A stretch of DNA of 64,000 nucleotides from UBA4466 sp963925035 (lineage in GTDB: Bacteria > Bacteroidota > Bacteroidia > Flavobacteriales_D > Crocinitomicaceae), in NCBI GenBank assembly GCA_963925035.1, contig CAWUSK010000007.1, positions 114,975 through 178,974 of the forward strand, read 5' to 3'. Of the stretch, positions 8,657 through 16,388 are shown piece by piece. The notes beneath the pieces were generated by a model that saw only the letters and a list, made by a program, of their open reading frames with translations, was not told the DNA's origin and did not search any database. A program made the translations under genes and the position numbers. Numbering within the stretch: the stretch's first letter is position 1; each line of letters starts with the position of its first letter.

Positions 8657-9754
8657 ATGTTTGAAGTAAAAAATATTGAGGATACGAACCTCGCTGAAAA
8701 TCCTGTTATTGCTCAAATGAGCAAATACAATCACGAACAGTTGCTATTCTGCAATGATAACGTAACGGGTTTAAGGGCTATCATAGCCGTTCACAACACT
8801 GTATTAGGACCTGCACTTGGTGGAACACGAATGTGGCCATATGCTAATGAAAATGAAGCTTTGACAGATGTTTTGCGTTTATCTCGTGGAATGAGTTATA
8901 AAAACTCTATTTCAGGATTGAATCTAGGTGGAGGAAAGGCTGTAATCATTGGAGATCACAGAACAATGAAGTCTGAAGCACTTTTCAGAAGGTTCGGTAA
9001 ATTCGTTGAAGGATTGGCAGGAAAATACATTACAGCGGAAGATGTTGGGATTTCTCCAATTGATATGGCGTATGTAAACATGGAAACAAATCACGTTGTT
9101 GGTTTGCCAGGAAAAAGTGGAGATCCATCACCAGTTACGGCATATGGAACTTTTATGGGAATGAAAGCATGCGCTAAAAAACAATTTGGTTCAGATAACT
9201 TGGCTGGTAAAACAGTTGCAGTTCAAGGAGTCGGTCACGTTGGTGAGTACCTAGTGAAGTTTTTAACGGAAGAAAATGCAAACGTTATTATCACAGATAT
9301 CAATCAAGATGCATTGAAGAAAATCTCTAAAGAATACGGCGCTACAGTTGTGGGATTGGATGAAATTTACGATGTTGACATGGATATTTATGCACCTTGT
9401 GCTTTAGGGGCAACGGTAAACGATGATACTTTATCGCGCTTAAAATGTTCTATTATCGCTGGTGCAGCCAACAACCAATTACAAAACGAAGAAATCCACG
9501 GTAAAATAGTGATGGAAAAAGGGGTTATTTATGCTCCGGATTTTGCTCTAAATGCAGGTGGTGTTATCAACTGTTATTCTGAAGTGAAAGGTTTATCGTC
9601 GGAATGGGCAATGGACAAAGCAGAAGCAATCTATACTACAATTCATAATATTATTACTCGTTCTGCGTCTGAAAATGTTCCAACGTATAAAATTGCGAAC
9701 ATCATGGCAGAAGAACGAATTGAATCCATCGGGAAAGTAAAACTTCCTCTATAA
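8657..9754 (+). CDS. Glu/Leu/Phe/Val dehydrogenase (leucine dehydrogenase-like)
   Basis: This NAD-dependent enzyme oxidatively deaminates a branched-chain or aromatic amino acid to the 2-oxo acid. The catalytic lysine lies in NLGGGKAVI (about residues 93-101) and the dinucleotide fold is VQGVGHVGEYL. The 365 residues match leucine/valine dehydrogenases rather than the ~450-residue glutamate enzymes. An HMG-CoA lyase gene at 30 kb is consistent with leucine catabolism in this organism. nusB follows after 8 bases, so the two are probably co-transcribed. Confidence 0.88.
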   Translation: MFEVKNIEDTNLAENPVIAQMSKYNHEQLLFCNDNVTGLRAIIAVHNTVLGPALGGTRMWPYANENEALTDVLRLSRGMSYKNSISGLNLGGGKAVIIGDHRTMKSEALFRRFGKFVEGLAGKYITAEDVGISPIDMAYVNMETNHVVGLPGKSGDPSPVTAYGTFMGMKACAKKQFGSDNLAGKTVAVQGVGHVGEYLVKFLTEENANVIITDINQDALKKISKEYGATVVGLDEIYDVDMDIYAPCALGATVNDDTLSRLKCSIIAGAANNQLQNEEIHGKIVMEKGVIYAPDFALNAGGVINCYSEVKGLSSEWAMDKAEAIYTTIHNIITRSASENVPTYKIANIMAEERIESIGKVKLPL

Positions 9755-9762
9755 AAAATTGA

Positions 9763-10710
9763 ATGTTAAATAGACGCCATTTAAGAATTAAAGTACTTCA
9801 AGCGCTTTATGCATTTTTTCAGTCAGACAGTGACGATTTCGGAAAAACACAAAAGGAGTTAACGTTATCAGTAGAACGCATTTACGATTTGTATTTGTGC
9901 TTACTTCTTTCGTTTTCAGAGCTAAAAGCAATTGGAGAACACCGTATTGCAGAAAACAAAAAGAAAATTCGTCCTTCAGATGAAGAGATGAATCCGAATT
10001 TAAAATTTGTCAATAGCGTAATTACTTCAATTCTTGAAAACAATATTGAGTTGCGTGAAGCATGCGAAAAACGAAAAGTCAACTGGGTAGGAGATGAGCA
10101 TCAAGAAATGTGGCGTAAAATCTACCTTCAAATTCGCGAAAGTGAAGTTTATTTTTCTCATATGAACAATGAGGCTAGTGGATTTGAAGAAGAAAAAGCA
10201 TTTGCAATCGACTTATTTAAAGCTGACATCGCAAATTCAGAAATTCTTTACAATTACTTCGAAGAAAAAGACATTCACTGGATCGATGATATTGATTTAG
10301 CGTGTTCAATGGTGGTGAAAACAATAAAAGCATTTGAGCCAGAAGGTAAGAATGGTATTTTACCTTTGTACAAAGATAAAGAAGACGAAGTTGCGTTCAT
10401 CAATGATCTATTGAAGAAAACAGTTGCAATGGATAAGGAAAATGAGCAAATCATTGACGATTATACCAAGAACTGGGAATTAGATCGAATTGCTAAAATG
10501 GACGTTATCTTAATGAAAATGGCAATTACTGAGATTCAAATTTTCAGTAATATTCCAACGAAAGTTACATTGAACGAGTACATTGAAATTTCTAAATTTT
10601 ACAGTACACCAAAAAGTAACGCCTTTATCAATGGAGTATTGGACAAAGTGATTGATAAATTAAATACGGAAGGAAAAATAAACAAGATCGGAAGAGGTCT
10701 TAAAACTTAA
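9763..10710 (+). CDS. nusB: Transcription antitermination factor NusB, N-terminally extended
   Basis: NusB binds boxA RNA with S10 and supports rRNA antitermination. The start MLNRRHLRIKVLQALYAF carries the family's N-terminal R-hxR-hxxhQxLY pattern. The canonical C-terminal half (about residues 225-305) ends with KVTLNEYIEISKFYSTPKSNAFINGVLD. About 150 extra residues in the middle and N-terminal part give 315 residues against ~140 in E. coli, the usual form in Bacteroidetes. It sits in a dense unit with DUF1573 and yajC. Confidence 0.93.
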   Translation: MLNRRHLRIKVLQALYAFFQSDSDDFGKTQKELTLSVERIYDLYLCLLLSFSELKAIGEHRIAENKKKIRPSDEEMNPNLKFVNSVITSILENNIELREACEKRKVNWVGDEHQEMWRKIYLQIRESEVYFSHMNNEASGFEEEKAFAIDLFKADIANSEILYNYFEEKDIHWIDDIDLACSMVVKTIKAFEPEGKNGILPLYKDKEDEVAFINDLLKKTVAMDKENEQIIDDYTKNWELDRIAKMDVILMKMAITEIQIFSNIPTKVTLNEYIEISKFYSTPKSNAFINGVLDKVIDKLNTEGKINKIGRGLKT

Positions 10711-10715
10711 TAAAC

Positions 10716-11111
10716 ATGAAGAAAATAGTAGTTTTTTCGCTTTCATTAGCGCTTTTTACAGCTTGTGGAGGATCAACAGATTTATCGGTTGGTGATAAAA
10801 CAACCATGGAAATCAATAAGCTTTTTGATGCAGGAGATGTAGTAAAAGGTGAGATGGTTTCTGCTGAATTTGAAATTACAAATACTGGAGATTATCCTTT
10901 GGTAATTGGAGAAGTAAAGGGTTCTTGTTCGTGCACAGTTGCGGATTATCCTCGTGAGCCAATCGCTCCAGGTGAAACCGGAATTGTCTCCGCACATGTC
11001 GATACTGATAAAGTAGAAGCAGGAATGATGAACAAAGGTGTTCGAATCGTAGCAAATACAAACCCTTCAATCATCGAAGTAGTGATTAGGGCGAATGTAA
11101 TGAGAAAATAA
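10716..11111 (+). CDS. DUF1573 domain lipoprotein
   Basis: The signal sequence ends in LFTACGGS, a lipobox with Cys17, so this is a lipid-anchored envelope protein. Residues 35-131 form an Ig-like DUF1573 domain with GEMVSAEFEITNTGDYPL and the family's cysteine pair in GSCSCTVADYP. The function is unknown; a structural or adhesive beta-sandwich is likely. The gene lies 5 bases after nusB and 22 before yajC, a nusB-DUF1573-yajC order I recall from Bacteroidetes. Confidence 0.85.
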   Translation: MKKIVVFSLSLALFTACGGSTDLSVGDKTTMEINKLFDAGDVVKGEMVSAEFEITNTGDYPLVIGEVKGSCSCTVADYPREPIAPGETGIVSAHVDTDKVEAGMMNKGVRIVANTNPSIIEVVIRANVMRK

Positions 11112-11133
11112 AAACAAATAAATAGAGTAAGTT

Positions 11134-11397
11134 ATGCAACAAATGATAATGTTGGTTCTGATTTTAGTAGTATTCTACTTTTTCATGATCAGACCACAAA
11201 TGAAAAAACAAAAAGAATTAAAAAAATTCCGTGAAGGAATGAGTGTAGGCGATAAAGTTGTTACTATTGGAGGAATTCATGGTAAAATTTTAGAAGTTGC
11301 TGAATCAACAATCGTAATCAGTGTTGAAACTGGTAAATTGCGTTTGGACAAAGCTGCTATTTCTAGCTCGTCTGAGGATAAATTGACAGTAAAGTAA
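11134..11397 (+). CDS. yajC: Preprotein translocase subunit YajC
   Basis: This 87-residue protein has one N-terminal membrane helix (about residues 3-20). It is followed by FFMIRPQMKKQKE, the family signature, and a soluble domain with GDKVVTIGGIHGKI. YajC associates with SecDF at the inner membrane. It is the last gene of the rightward unit and is followed by a strong terminator. Confidence 0.95.
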   Translation: MQQMIMLVLILVVFYFFMIRPQMKKQKELKKFREGMSVGDKVVTIGGIHGKILEVAESTIVISVETGKLRLDKAAISSSSEDKLTVK

Positions 11398-11422
11398 TTT
11401 ACAACTCGAAAATTTGAGGTGC

Positions 11423-11461
11423 AAAAAAGACCGTGGATAATATCTACGGTCTTTTTTTTTT
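11423..11461. terminator. Bidirectional rho-independent terminator
   Basis: The hairpin GACCGTGGATA / TATCTACGGTC (11429-11451, one G-T wobble) is preceded by six A's and followed by ten T's. It can therefore stop transcription from yajC (rightward) and from the convergent gene at 11513-11917 (leftward). Confidence 0.9.
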
Positions 11462-11512
11462 ACGTTCTGCAGGGTATTATTAATCGTCGAGTCGATAAGG
11501 GGAATATTCGAT

Positions 11513-11917
11513 TCATTGATCTTCTGTAGAGTTATCGGTACCAATTTCATTCAAATGAACCATCATTCGCTCTAAACAAATATTCAGAATACGTTTGTTT
11601 ACATCTGGAGCTATGGTAGTATAGAGTTTAAATTCCTCAACGGTAAATTGACCGAGGATTAAACCCGCCAACCGATGTTTGAAGGTGCTGTCTTTTGCAA
11701 ATAAATTTGTTGCAAATGTACGCTGTTTGCCTTTTGATAACTCAGGAAACTCTTTATTCAGCTTCAGAACATGGTCCGAAACAAATGCTAAAATCAACAA
11801 ATGTTGCATCTTGATGATTGGCCGTAAAGTCTCATTTTGAAAGACTTCATTGGGATGTGTCGTTTCATCAACTTTTGCAGATTCAACAACAGGGCGAAGA
11901 GTAATTCGTTTGTCCAT
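11513..11917 (-). CDS. Conserved Bacteroidetes hypothetical protein
   Basis: This 134-residue protein is cytoplasmic and mostly helical, with no signal peptide or membrane segment. The phrase FQNETLRPIIKMQHLLIL is characteristic of a small family I recall from flavobacterial genomes, sometimes mislabelled glyoxalase. No glyoxalase metal ligands are visible and I assign no function. It stands alone and converges on yajC across the shared terminator. Confidence 0.65.
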   Translation of the reverse strand: MDKRITLRPVVESAKVDETTHPNEVFQNETLRPIIKMQHLLILAFVSDHVLKLNKEFPELSKGKQRTFATNLFAKDSTFKHRLAGLILGQFTVEEFKLYTTIAPDVNKRILNICLERMMVHLNEIGTDNSTEDQ

Positions 11918-12168
11918 AACTGTATTGTTTTGCGAAGTTAAGTATTAAAAGTGGTTTCACTTTAAGCATTGATAAGAAGTAATGAGTGATTTGCTGATAA
12001 ATAGAAGTGTACATTTTAGTATAAAAAACTATATTTAGTACCATGAGTTCATCCAATGTATATTTAATTATCGGATCTTCGATATGGTTTTACCTTGAGA
12101 TTCACAAGCGGAAAAGCGGAAACATTTCCTTTAAACGTTAACCAATTCGTTCTTTTCCAAACCAATAG

Positions 12169-12588
12169 AGAACTTTGTTAATCGGCCATGTGGAATTTTA
12201 CAACAGACTGTCTCAGGCTAAAAAAAACTAATTTTGAAAAACGGGTTCACATTTTCCTCTTGAACGCTGAAATTGTTGGTACAGGTTTTTATGATCAGAC
12301 CGACCAGAAAAATGTCGCCATCCATGAATTTATTCATATTCTGGATAAGCAAGACGGTAAAATTGATGGTGTTTTAGATAGGGTATGAATGAAATTGACG
12401 TTAAGCTTTGGCTGCACGTCATCAATAATAAAATGAACCAAATTGGAGTTGAAGAATCAGCCATGCGTAAATACGGAGCAGTAAACCAAGCTGAACTCTT
12501 AGCTGTTGTGAGTGAGTTTTTCTTTGAAAGTCCTAAAAAAATGAAAACGGAACATCTTTCATTGTTTATGGCATTGGATAGGTTTTAA
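12169..12588 (+). pseudogene. Decayed M90/MtfA-type zinc peptidase
   Basis: Three reading-frame pieces line up as one broken gene. The first (about 12169-12226) reads HVEFYNRLSQAKK. The second (about 12227-12388) reads FEKRVHIFLLN, then VAIHEFIHILDKQDG with the zinc motif HEFIH. The third (12385-12588) reads YGAVNQAELLAVVSEFFFE, the conserved C-terminal glutamate region of MtfA-like peptidases. The frames change at an A7 run near 12223 and near 12385. About 70-80 residues normally present between VHIFLLN and the HExxH helix are missing. A poly-A tract follows the last stop. Confidence 0.75.
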
Positions 12589-12790
12589 AAAAAAAAAAAT
12601 CCGAAAAATTTGAGTGCTAATTCAAGTCGAAACAAGTATACTTTTCGTTCATCTTACAATAGAGGTGAAAGTGTTTACAATAAAGGGTAAGCAATGAAAG
12701 TTGTTAAAATCATAGATTAAAAACTGTGAATTGATCAGATTTACACGCTGAGAAAAATAGTTGAACTATTCTGTAGCCGACCTTCAAATA

Positions 12791-12809
12791 TTTTACTAGT
12801 TTAGTAAAA
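12791..12809. promoter_or_regulatory. 19-bp palindrome upstream of the STAS-like gene
   Basis: TTTTACTA-GTT-TAGTAAAA is a perfect inverted repeat with 8-base arms, ending 25 bases before the start codon at 12835. It shares the core TACTAGT with the larger palindrome before dnaE (13287-13321). That suggests an operator for a common regulator, which is inference. Confidence 0.45.
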
Positions 12810-12834
12810 AATAAACCTTTCTACTACTGCTAAA

Positions 12835-13245
12835 TTGAACTACATCCAACAAATAGAATTAGCGTTTTGTACCGTATCTCTGCGTGAAGATGGAATCATT
12901 GAACATCGATTTTTAATAGATACGCCTTACGAGATAGATGCATTTCATTTGAATGAAATAGCTAAAGCAATGACACGGATTTCCAACGGTAACAAAGTTG
13001 CTATTTTAAGCATTACAGGTTTGCATGGTTCAATTACACCCGATGCTAGAAAAGTCGATACCACCAAGGACAATGAATACACGCTTGCAATTGCTTTAGT
13101 TATTCAAGAATTATCTCAACGCCTTTTGGCTAATCTCTATTTTAAAATCAAAAAGGCGAATTATCCTGTTAATATTTTTAAAAGCGAAGATGAAGCGACT
13201 GAGTGGCTACATCAACAAATTCGCGCTAATCAACAGACAGGGTAG
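12835..13245 (+). CDS. STAS/SpoIIAA-like (DUF7793-type) small protein
   Basis: The 136-residue protein has an alternating strand-helix pattern. The segment ITGLHGSITPDARKVDTT lies where STAS-like proteins have their phosphorylation or binding loop. The C-terminus VNIFKSEDEATEWL is typical of a Bacteroidetes family of SpoIIAA-like proteins. It has no membrane segment. It begins with TTG and no closer ATG exists. It lies 102 bases upstream of the alternative dnaE, with a palindrome before each. A regulatory role is possible but not shown. Confidence 0.65.
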   Translation: MNYIQQIELAFCTVSLREDGIIEHRFLIDTPYEIDAFHLNEIAKAMTRISNGNKVAILSITGLHGSITPDARKVDTTKDNEYTLAIALVIQELSQRLLANLYFKIKKANYPVNIFKSEDEATEWLHQQIRANQQTG

Positions 13246-13286
13246 TAGTTTATCTGTCTTCAAATACATTGTTGAAAACTAAATTG

Positions 13287-13321
13287 ATTAAATACTAGTC
13301 ATATATTGACTAGTATTTAAT
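13287..13321. promoter_or_regulatory. 35-bp perfect palindrome (operator) over the dnaE promoter
   Basis: The arms ATTAAATACTAGTCA (13287-13301) and TGACTAGTATTTAAT (13307-13321) are perfect reverse complements around the 5-base centre TATAT. The right arm runs into the -7-like box TAGCTTTG (13321-13328). A bound dimer would thus cover the promoter of the translesion polymerase pair. The length, symmetry and position indicate an operator rather than a terminator; no T run follows it. Confidence 0.75.
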
Positions 13322-13328
13322 AGCTTTG
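13321..13328 (+). promoter_or_regulatory. -7 promoter box of the alternative dnaE
   Basis: TAGCTTTG fits TAnnTTTG and lies 19 bases before the dnaE ATG. No TTG lies at the usual 17-23 base distance, because that space is filled by the palindrome. This could mean that the promoter is weak or activator-dependent. Confidence 0.55.
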
Positions 13329-13347
13329 AGACAAGATTTTCATCCCT

Positions 13348-16300
13348 ATGTTTTTGAACAATCACACATACTATAGCTTACGCTATGGAACTATCGACAC
13401 CTCTGAACTATTGAGGCTAGGAAAGGAATGTGGTGTTTCTCAGCTTGTCTTAACAGATATCAACACAACATCTGCATGCATTGATTTTGTTCGAAAAGCG
13501 ACTGAGTTTAATATAAAACCTATCGTTGGAATTGATTTCCGGAAAGGTGTCAAGCAACAATTTGTATGCGTTGCGAAAAATAATACGGGATTCCATGAAA
13601 TCAATCAGTACCAAAGTGGTATTCTTAATGGAAATCAATTTTTGAGCGATGTAGCGCCAGATTTCACAAACGCATTCACCATTTACCCTTTTCAGAAAAC
13701 GAAAGCATATACGCTGCGGAAAAATGAATTCATTGGCGTTCGGATAACTGACATTCCTTACATTAGACTTAAAAATTGTGATACTTCCAAGATGGTTGTT
13801 TTGCATACCACGACATTTCGAAGTAAAAAGGATTTCAATGCACATCGTTTGTTGCGTGCGATTGATAAGAATACACTGCTTAGCAAACTGTCTAAAGAAG
13901 AGCAAGGAGATGAGTCACAGCAAATGATTCAATTGTCTGAATTGGAAGCTGCTTTTTCGGAATACCCTGAGATTATTGAGAATACAGAATTTGTATTGAA
14001 TGAATCGTCTATTTCATTTGACTTTTCGGATGCACGATCGGAGAATCAACAAACTTACACTGCCTCACGAGAAGAAGACCTGGAATTGTTACTGAAGCTA
14101 TGCAAAGAAGGTTTGGATTACCGCTACCCAGAAATGAATGAAATCATTCAAGCGCGTGTTGATAAAGAGCTGGAAGCGATTAAGCAAATGAATTTTGTTT
14201 CCTATTTCTTAATCAATTGGGACATTGTGTCGTATGCTTATTCGAAAGGGTATTACCATGTTGGAAGAGGAAGCGGAGCGAATAGTGTGATAGCTTACTT
14301 ATTGAAAATCACAGATGTTGACCCAATTGAGTTAGACTTATACTTTGAGCGTTTCATCAACCTGTTTAGGAAAAATCCACCTGATTTTGACATCGATTTT
14401 GCGTGGACAGACCGCGATGATGTTACACATTACATCTACCAACGCTTTCCCAATGTCGCACTTGTAGCGACGTATCACACGTTTAAAAATCGCTCAGTGA
14501 TTCGAGAGCTCGGAAAGGTGTTTGGATTGCCAAAAGAAGAAATAGATCGTTTAACGCGCTCTTATTATGCTATTCAACCTGATTCGCTTGCTGCGTTGGT
14601 GTTGAAATACAGTGAATACATTCATGGATTCCCTAGTCATTTGAGTTTACACCCAAGTGGAATCGTCATTTCAGAGCGACCAATTCATTATTTTTCGCCT
14701 ACGTTTATCTCCCAAAAAGGGTATAAAACCATTCAATTTGACATGCATACAGCGGAAGATGTAGGTTGGTTTAAGTTTGATATTCTAAGTCAGCGTGGAC
14801 TGAGTAAAATAAAGGATTCCATTCGGATAATCGCTAAAAACCACCCTGAAGTGGGAGAGTTGGACGTGCACGACATTAAGCGATTCAAGGAAGATGAGCG
14901 AATAAAGAGAATGCTTTCTGAAGCAGATGCTGTTGGTTGTTTTTACGTGGAATCTCCTGCTATGCGTATGTTGTTGAGGAAATTGCGCGTTGATAATTAC
15001 CTGGGATTAGTGGCAGCAAGTTCTGTAATACGCCCTGGTGTCGCTCAATCAGGAATGATGCAAGAGTACATCAAACGCTATAGGAATCCAGAAGCTATAA
15101 AAGATGTGAATCCTGTTCTTTATCAACTAATGCCCGAAACGTATGGTGTAATGGTGTATCAGGAAGATGTGATTAAAGTTGCGCATTATTTTGCAGGAAT
15201 TTCACTGGGTGAAGCAGATAAAATGCGAAGAGGAATGTCGGGTAAGTTTCGCTCTAGAGAAGAGTTTGCAGAGGTCAAACAACAATTTTTCGATAATAGT
15301 CTCGCAAAAGGAAATCCACCTGAATTGACACAAGAAGTGTGGCGACAAACGGAAAGTTTTGCTGGTTATGCTTTTGCGAAAGGACATTCAGCTTCTTATG
15401 CTGTTGAAAGCTATCAGTGTTTGTTCTTGAAAGCGTATTATCCCTTGGAGTTTTTAGTCGCTACAGTGAATAATTACGGTGGATTTTTCTCTACAGAACT
15501 CTACATTCTTGAAGCGAAAAGGCTAGGAGCAACGATTGAATCGATTTGTGTCAACAAGAGTTTTATTGAAACAACAATCTACGGTACCACCATTTTTATT
15601 GGATTTCATTTACTCCATTCCTTTGACTCAAAAACAGCACGAATGGTTGAAGCAGAACGTTCGTTAAACGGTGATTTTGTTGATTTTCAAGACTTTTTAG
15701 ACCGTGTGAGAATTTCACTCGAACAAATTACCTTGTTGATTCGCATTAACGCTTTTCGTTTTACAGGCAAAAATAAACGCGAATTGCTCTGGGAAGCACA
15801 TATGAGAGTCGCTCCAGGAAAGAAAGTGACAACGGAAAAAGAACTTTTCCCAGTTAAAACAAGAGTTTTTGAAGTTCCAAAGTTGGTCTCAACTACAGGA
15901 GAAGATGCGTTTGATGAAATGGAGTTGATTGGATTTACTTTGAATTCCTTCTTCAATCTACTCTCACAGCAAAGTCAACGAACAATCACTGCTTCCAAAG
16001 ATTTGATTCACCTCCACGGGCAAAAAGTATGGGTAAAAGGTTACCTCATTCATGTTAAAAAGACAACGACAGCAACCGGACAATTGATGAGTTTTGGTTG
16101 TTTCTTAGACGAAGAAGGAGGTTGGTTGGACACTGTTCATTTTCCTCCCGTTTTACAGCGGTACCCGTTCAAAGGTAAAGGTGTTTACGAAGTCTACGGC
16201 AAAGTAAATGTGGAATACGATTGCGTAATCATTGAAGCTGAATACCTTGAAAAGATGGGGATTATTGAAGATCCAAGGTATTCGGTTACTAGAACTGCTT

Positions 16301-16359
16301 CCAATCAAATGGTAACGGATAATTCCCGAATTGATTATTGGCCTAAAGAACGTAAATAA
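13348..16359 (+). CDS. Alternative (error-prone type) DNA polymerase III alpha subunit
   Basis: This C-family polymerase is predicted to take part in lesion bypass, by analogy with DnaE2/ImuC. An N-terminal PHP-like domain (about residues 1-250) has lost the usual metal ligands: the first motif reads HTYYSLRYG and the second LTDINTT instead of LTDH. The palm motifs GRGSGANS and PDFDIDFAW with the catalytic aspartates are intact. FAKGHSASYA lies in the finger region. A C-terminal OB fold (about 890-970) reads VWVKGYLIHVKKTTT. At 1003 residues it is shorter than replicative Bacteroidetes DnaE. dinB follows after 29 bases. Confidence 0.88.
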   Translation: MFLNNHTYYSLRYGTIDTSELLRLGKECGVSQLVLTDINTTSACIDFVRKATEFNIKPIVGIDFRKGVKQQFVCVAKNNTGFHEINQYQSGILNGNQFLSDVAPDFTNAFTIYPFQKTKAYTLRKNEFIGVRITDIPYIRLKNCDTSKMVVLHTTTFRSKKDFNAHRLLRAIDKNTLLSKLSKEEQGDESQQMIQLSELEAAFSEYPEIIENTEFVLNESSISFDFSDARSENQQTYTASREEDLELLLKLCKEGLDYRYPEMNEIIQARVDKELEAIKQMNFVSYFLINWDIVSYAYSKGYYHVGRGSGANSVIAYLLKITDVDPIELDLYFERFINLFRKNPPDFDIDFAWTDRDDVTHYIYQRFPNVALVATYHTFKNRSVIRELGKVFGLPKEEIDRLTRSYYAIQPDSLAALVLKYSEYIHGFPSHLSLHPSGIVISERPIHYFSPTFISQKGYKTIQFDMHTAEDVGWFKFDILSQRGLSKIKDSIRIIAKNHPEVGELDVHDIKRFKEDERIKRMLSEADAVGCFYVESPAMRMLLRKLRVDNYLGLVAASSVIRPGVAQSGMMQEYIKRYRNPEAIKDVNPVLYQLMPETYGVMVYQEDVIKVAHYFAGISLGEADKMRRGMSGKFRSREEFAEVKQQFFDNSLAKGNPPELTQEVWRQTESFAGYAFAKGHSASYAVESYQCLFLKAYYPLEFLVATVNNYGGFFSTELYILEAKRLGATIESICVNKSFIETTIYGTTIFIGFHLLHSFDSKTARMVEAERSLNGDFVDFQDFLDRVRISLEQITLLIRINAFRFTGKNKRELLWEAHMRVAPGKKVTTEKELFPVKTRVFEVPKLVSTTGEDAFDEMELIGFTLNSFFNLLSQQSQRTITASKDLIHLHGQKVWVKGYLIHVKKTTTATGQLMSFGCFLDEEGGWLDTVHFPPVLQRYPFKGKGVYEVYGKVNVEYDCVIIEAEYLEKMGIIEDPRYSVTRTASNQMVTDNSRIDYWPKERK

Positions 16360-16368
16360 ATTACGTTC
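16348..16368. repeat. 21-bp inverted repeat between dnaE and dinB
   Basis: GAACGTAA-ATAAA-TTACGTTC is a perfect repeat with 8-base arms overlapping the dnaE stop codon and ending 20 bases before dinB. It may be an operator or an mRNA hairpin. Its sequence differs from the ACTAGT palindromes upstream, so a shared regulator is not supported. Confidence 0.4.
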
Positions 16369-16388
16369 ATCACTCTCATCTTTGTATT

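Noticed and set aside
13450..13905. 151-codon open frame antisense to dnaE
   Set aside because: The dnaE frame covers it with clear motifs; the antisense product resembles nothing.
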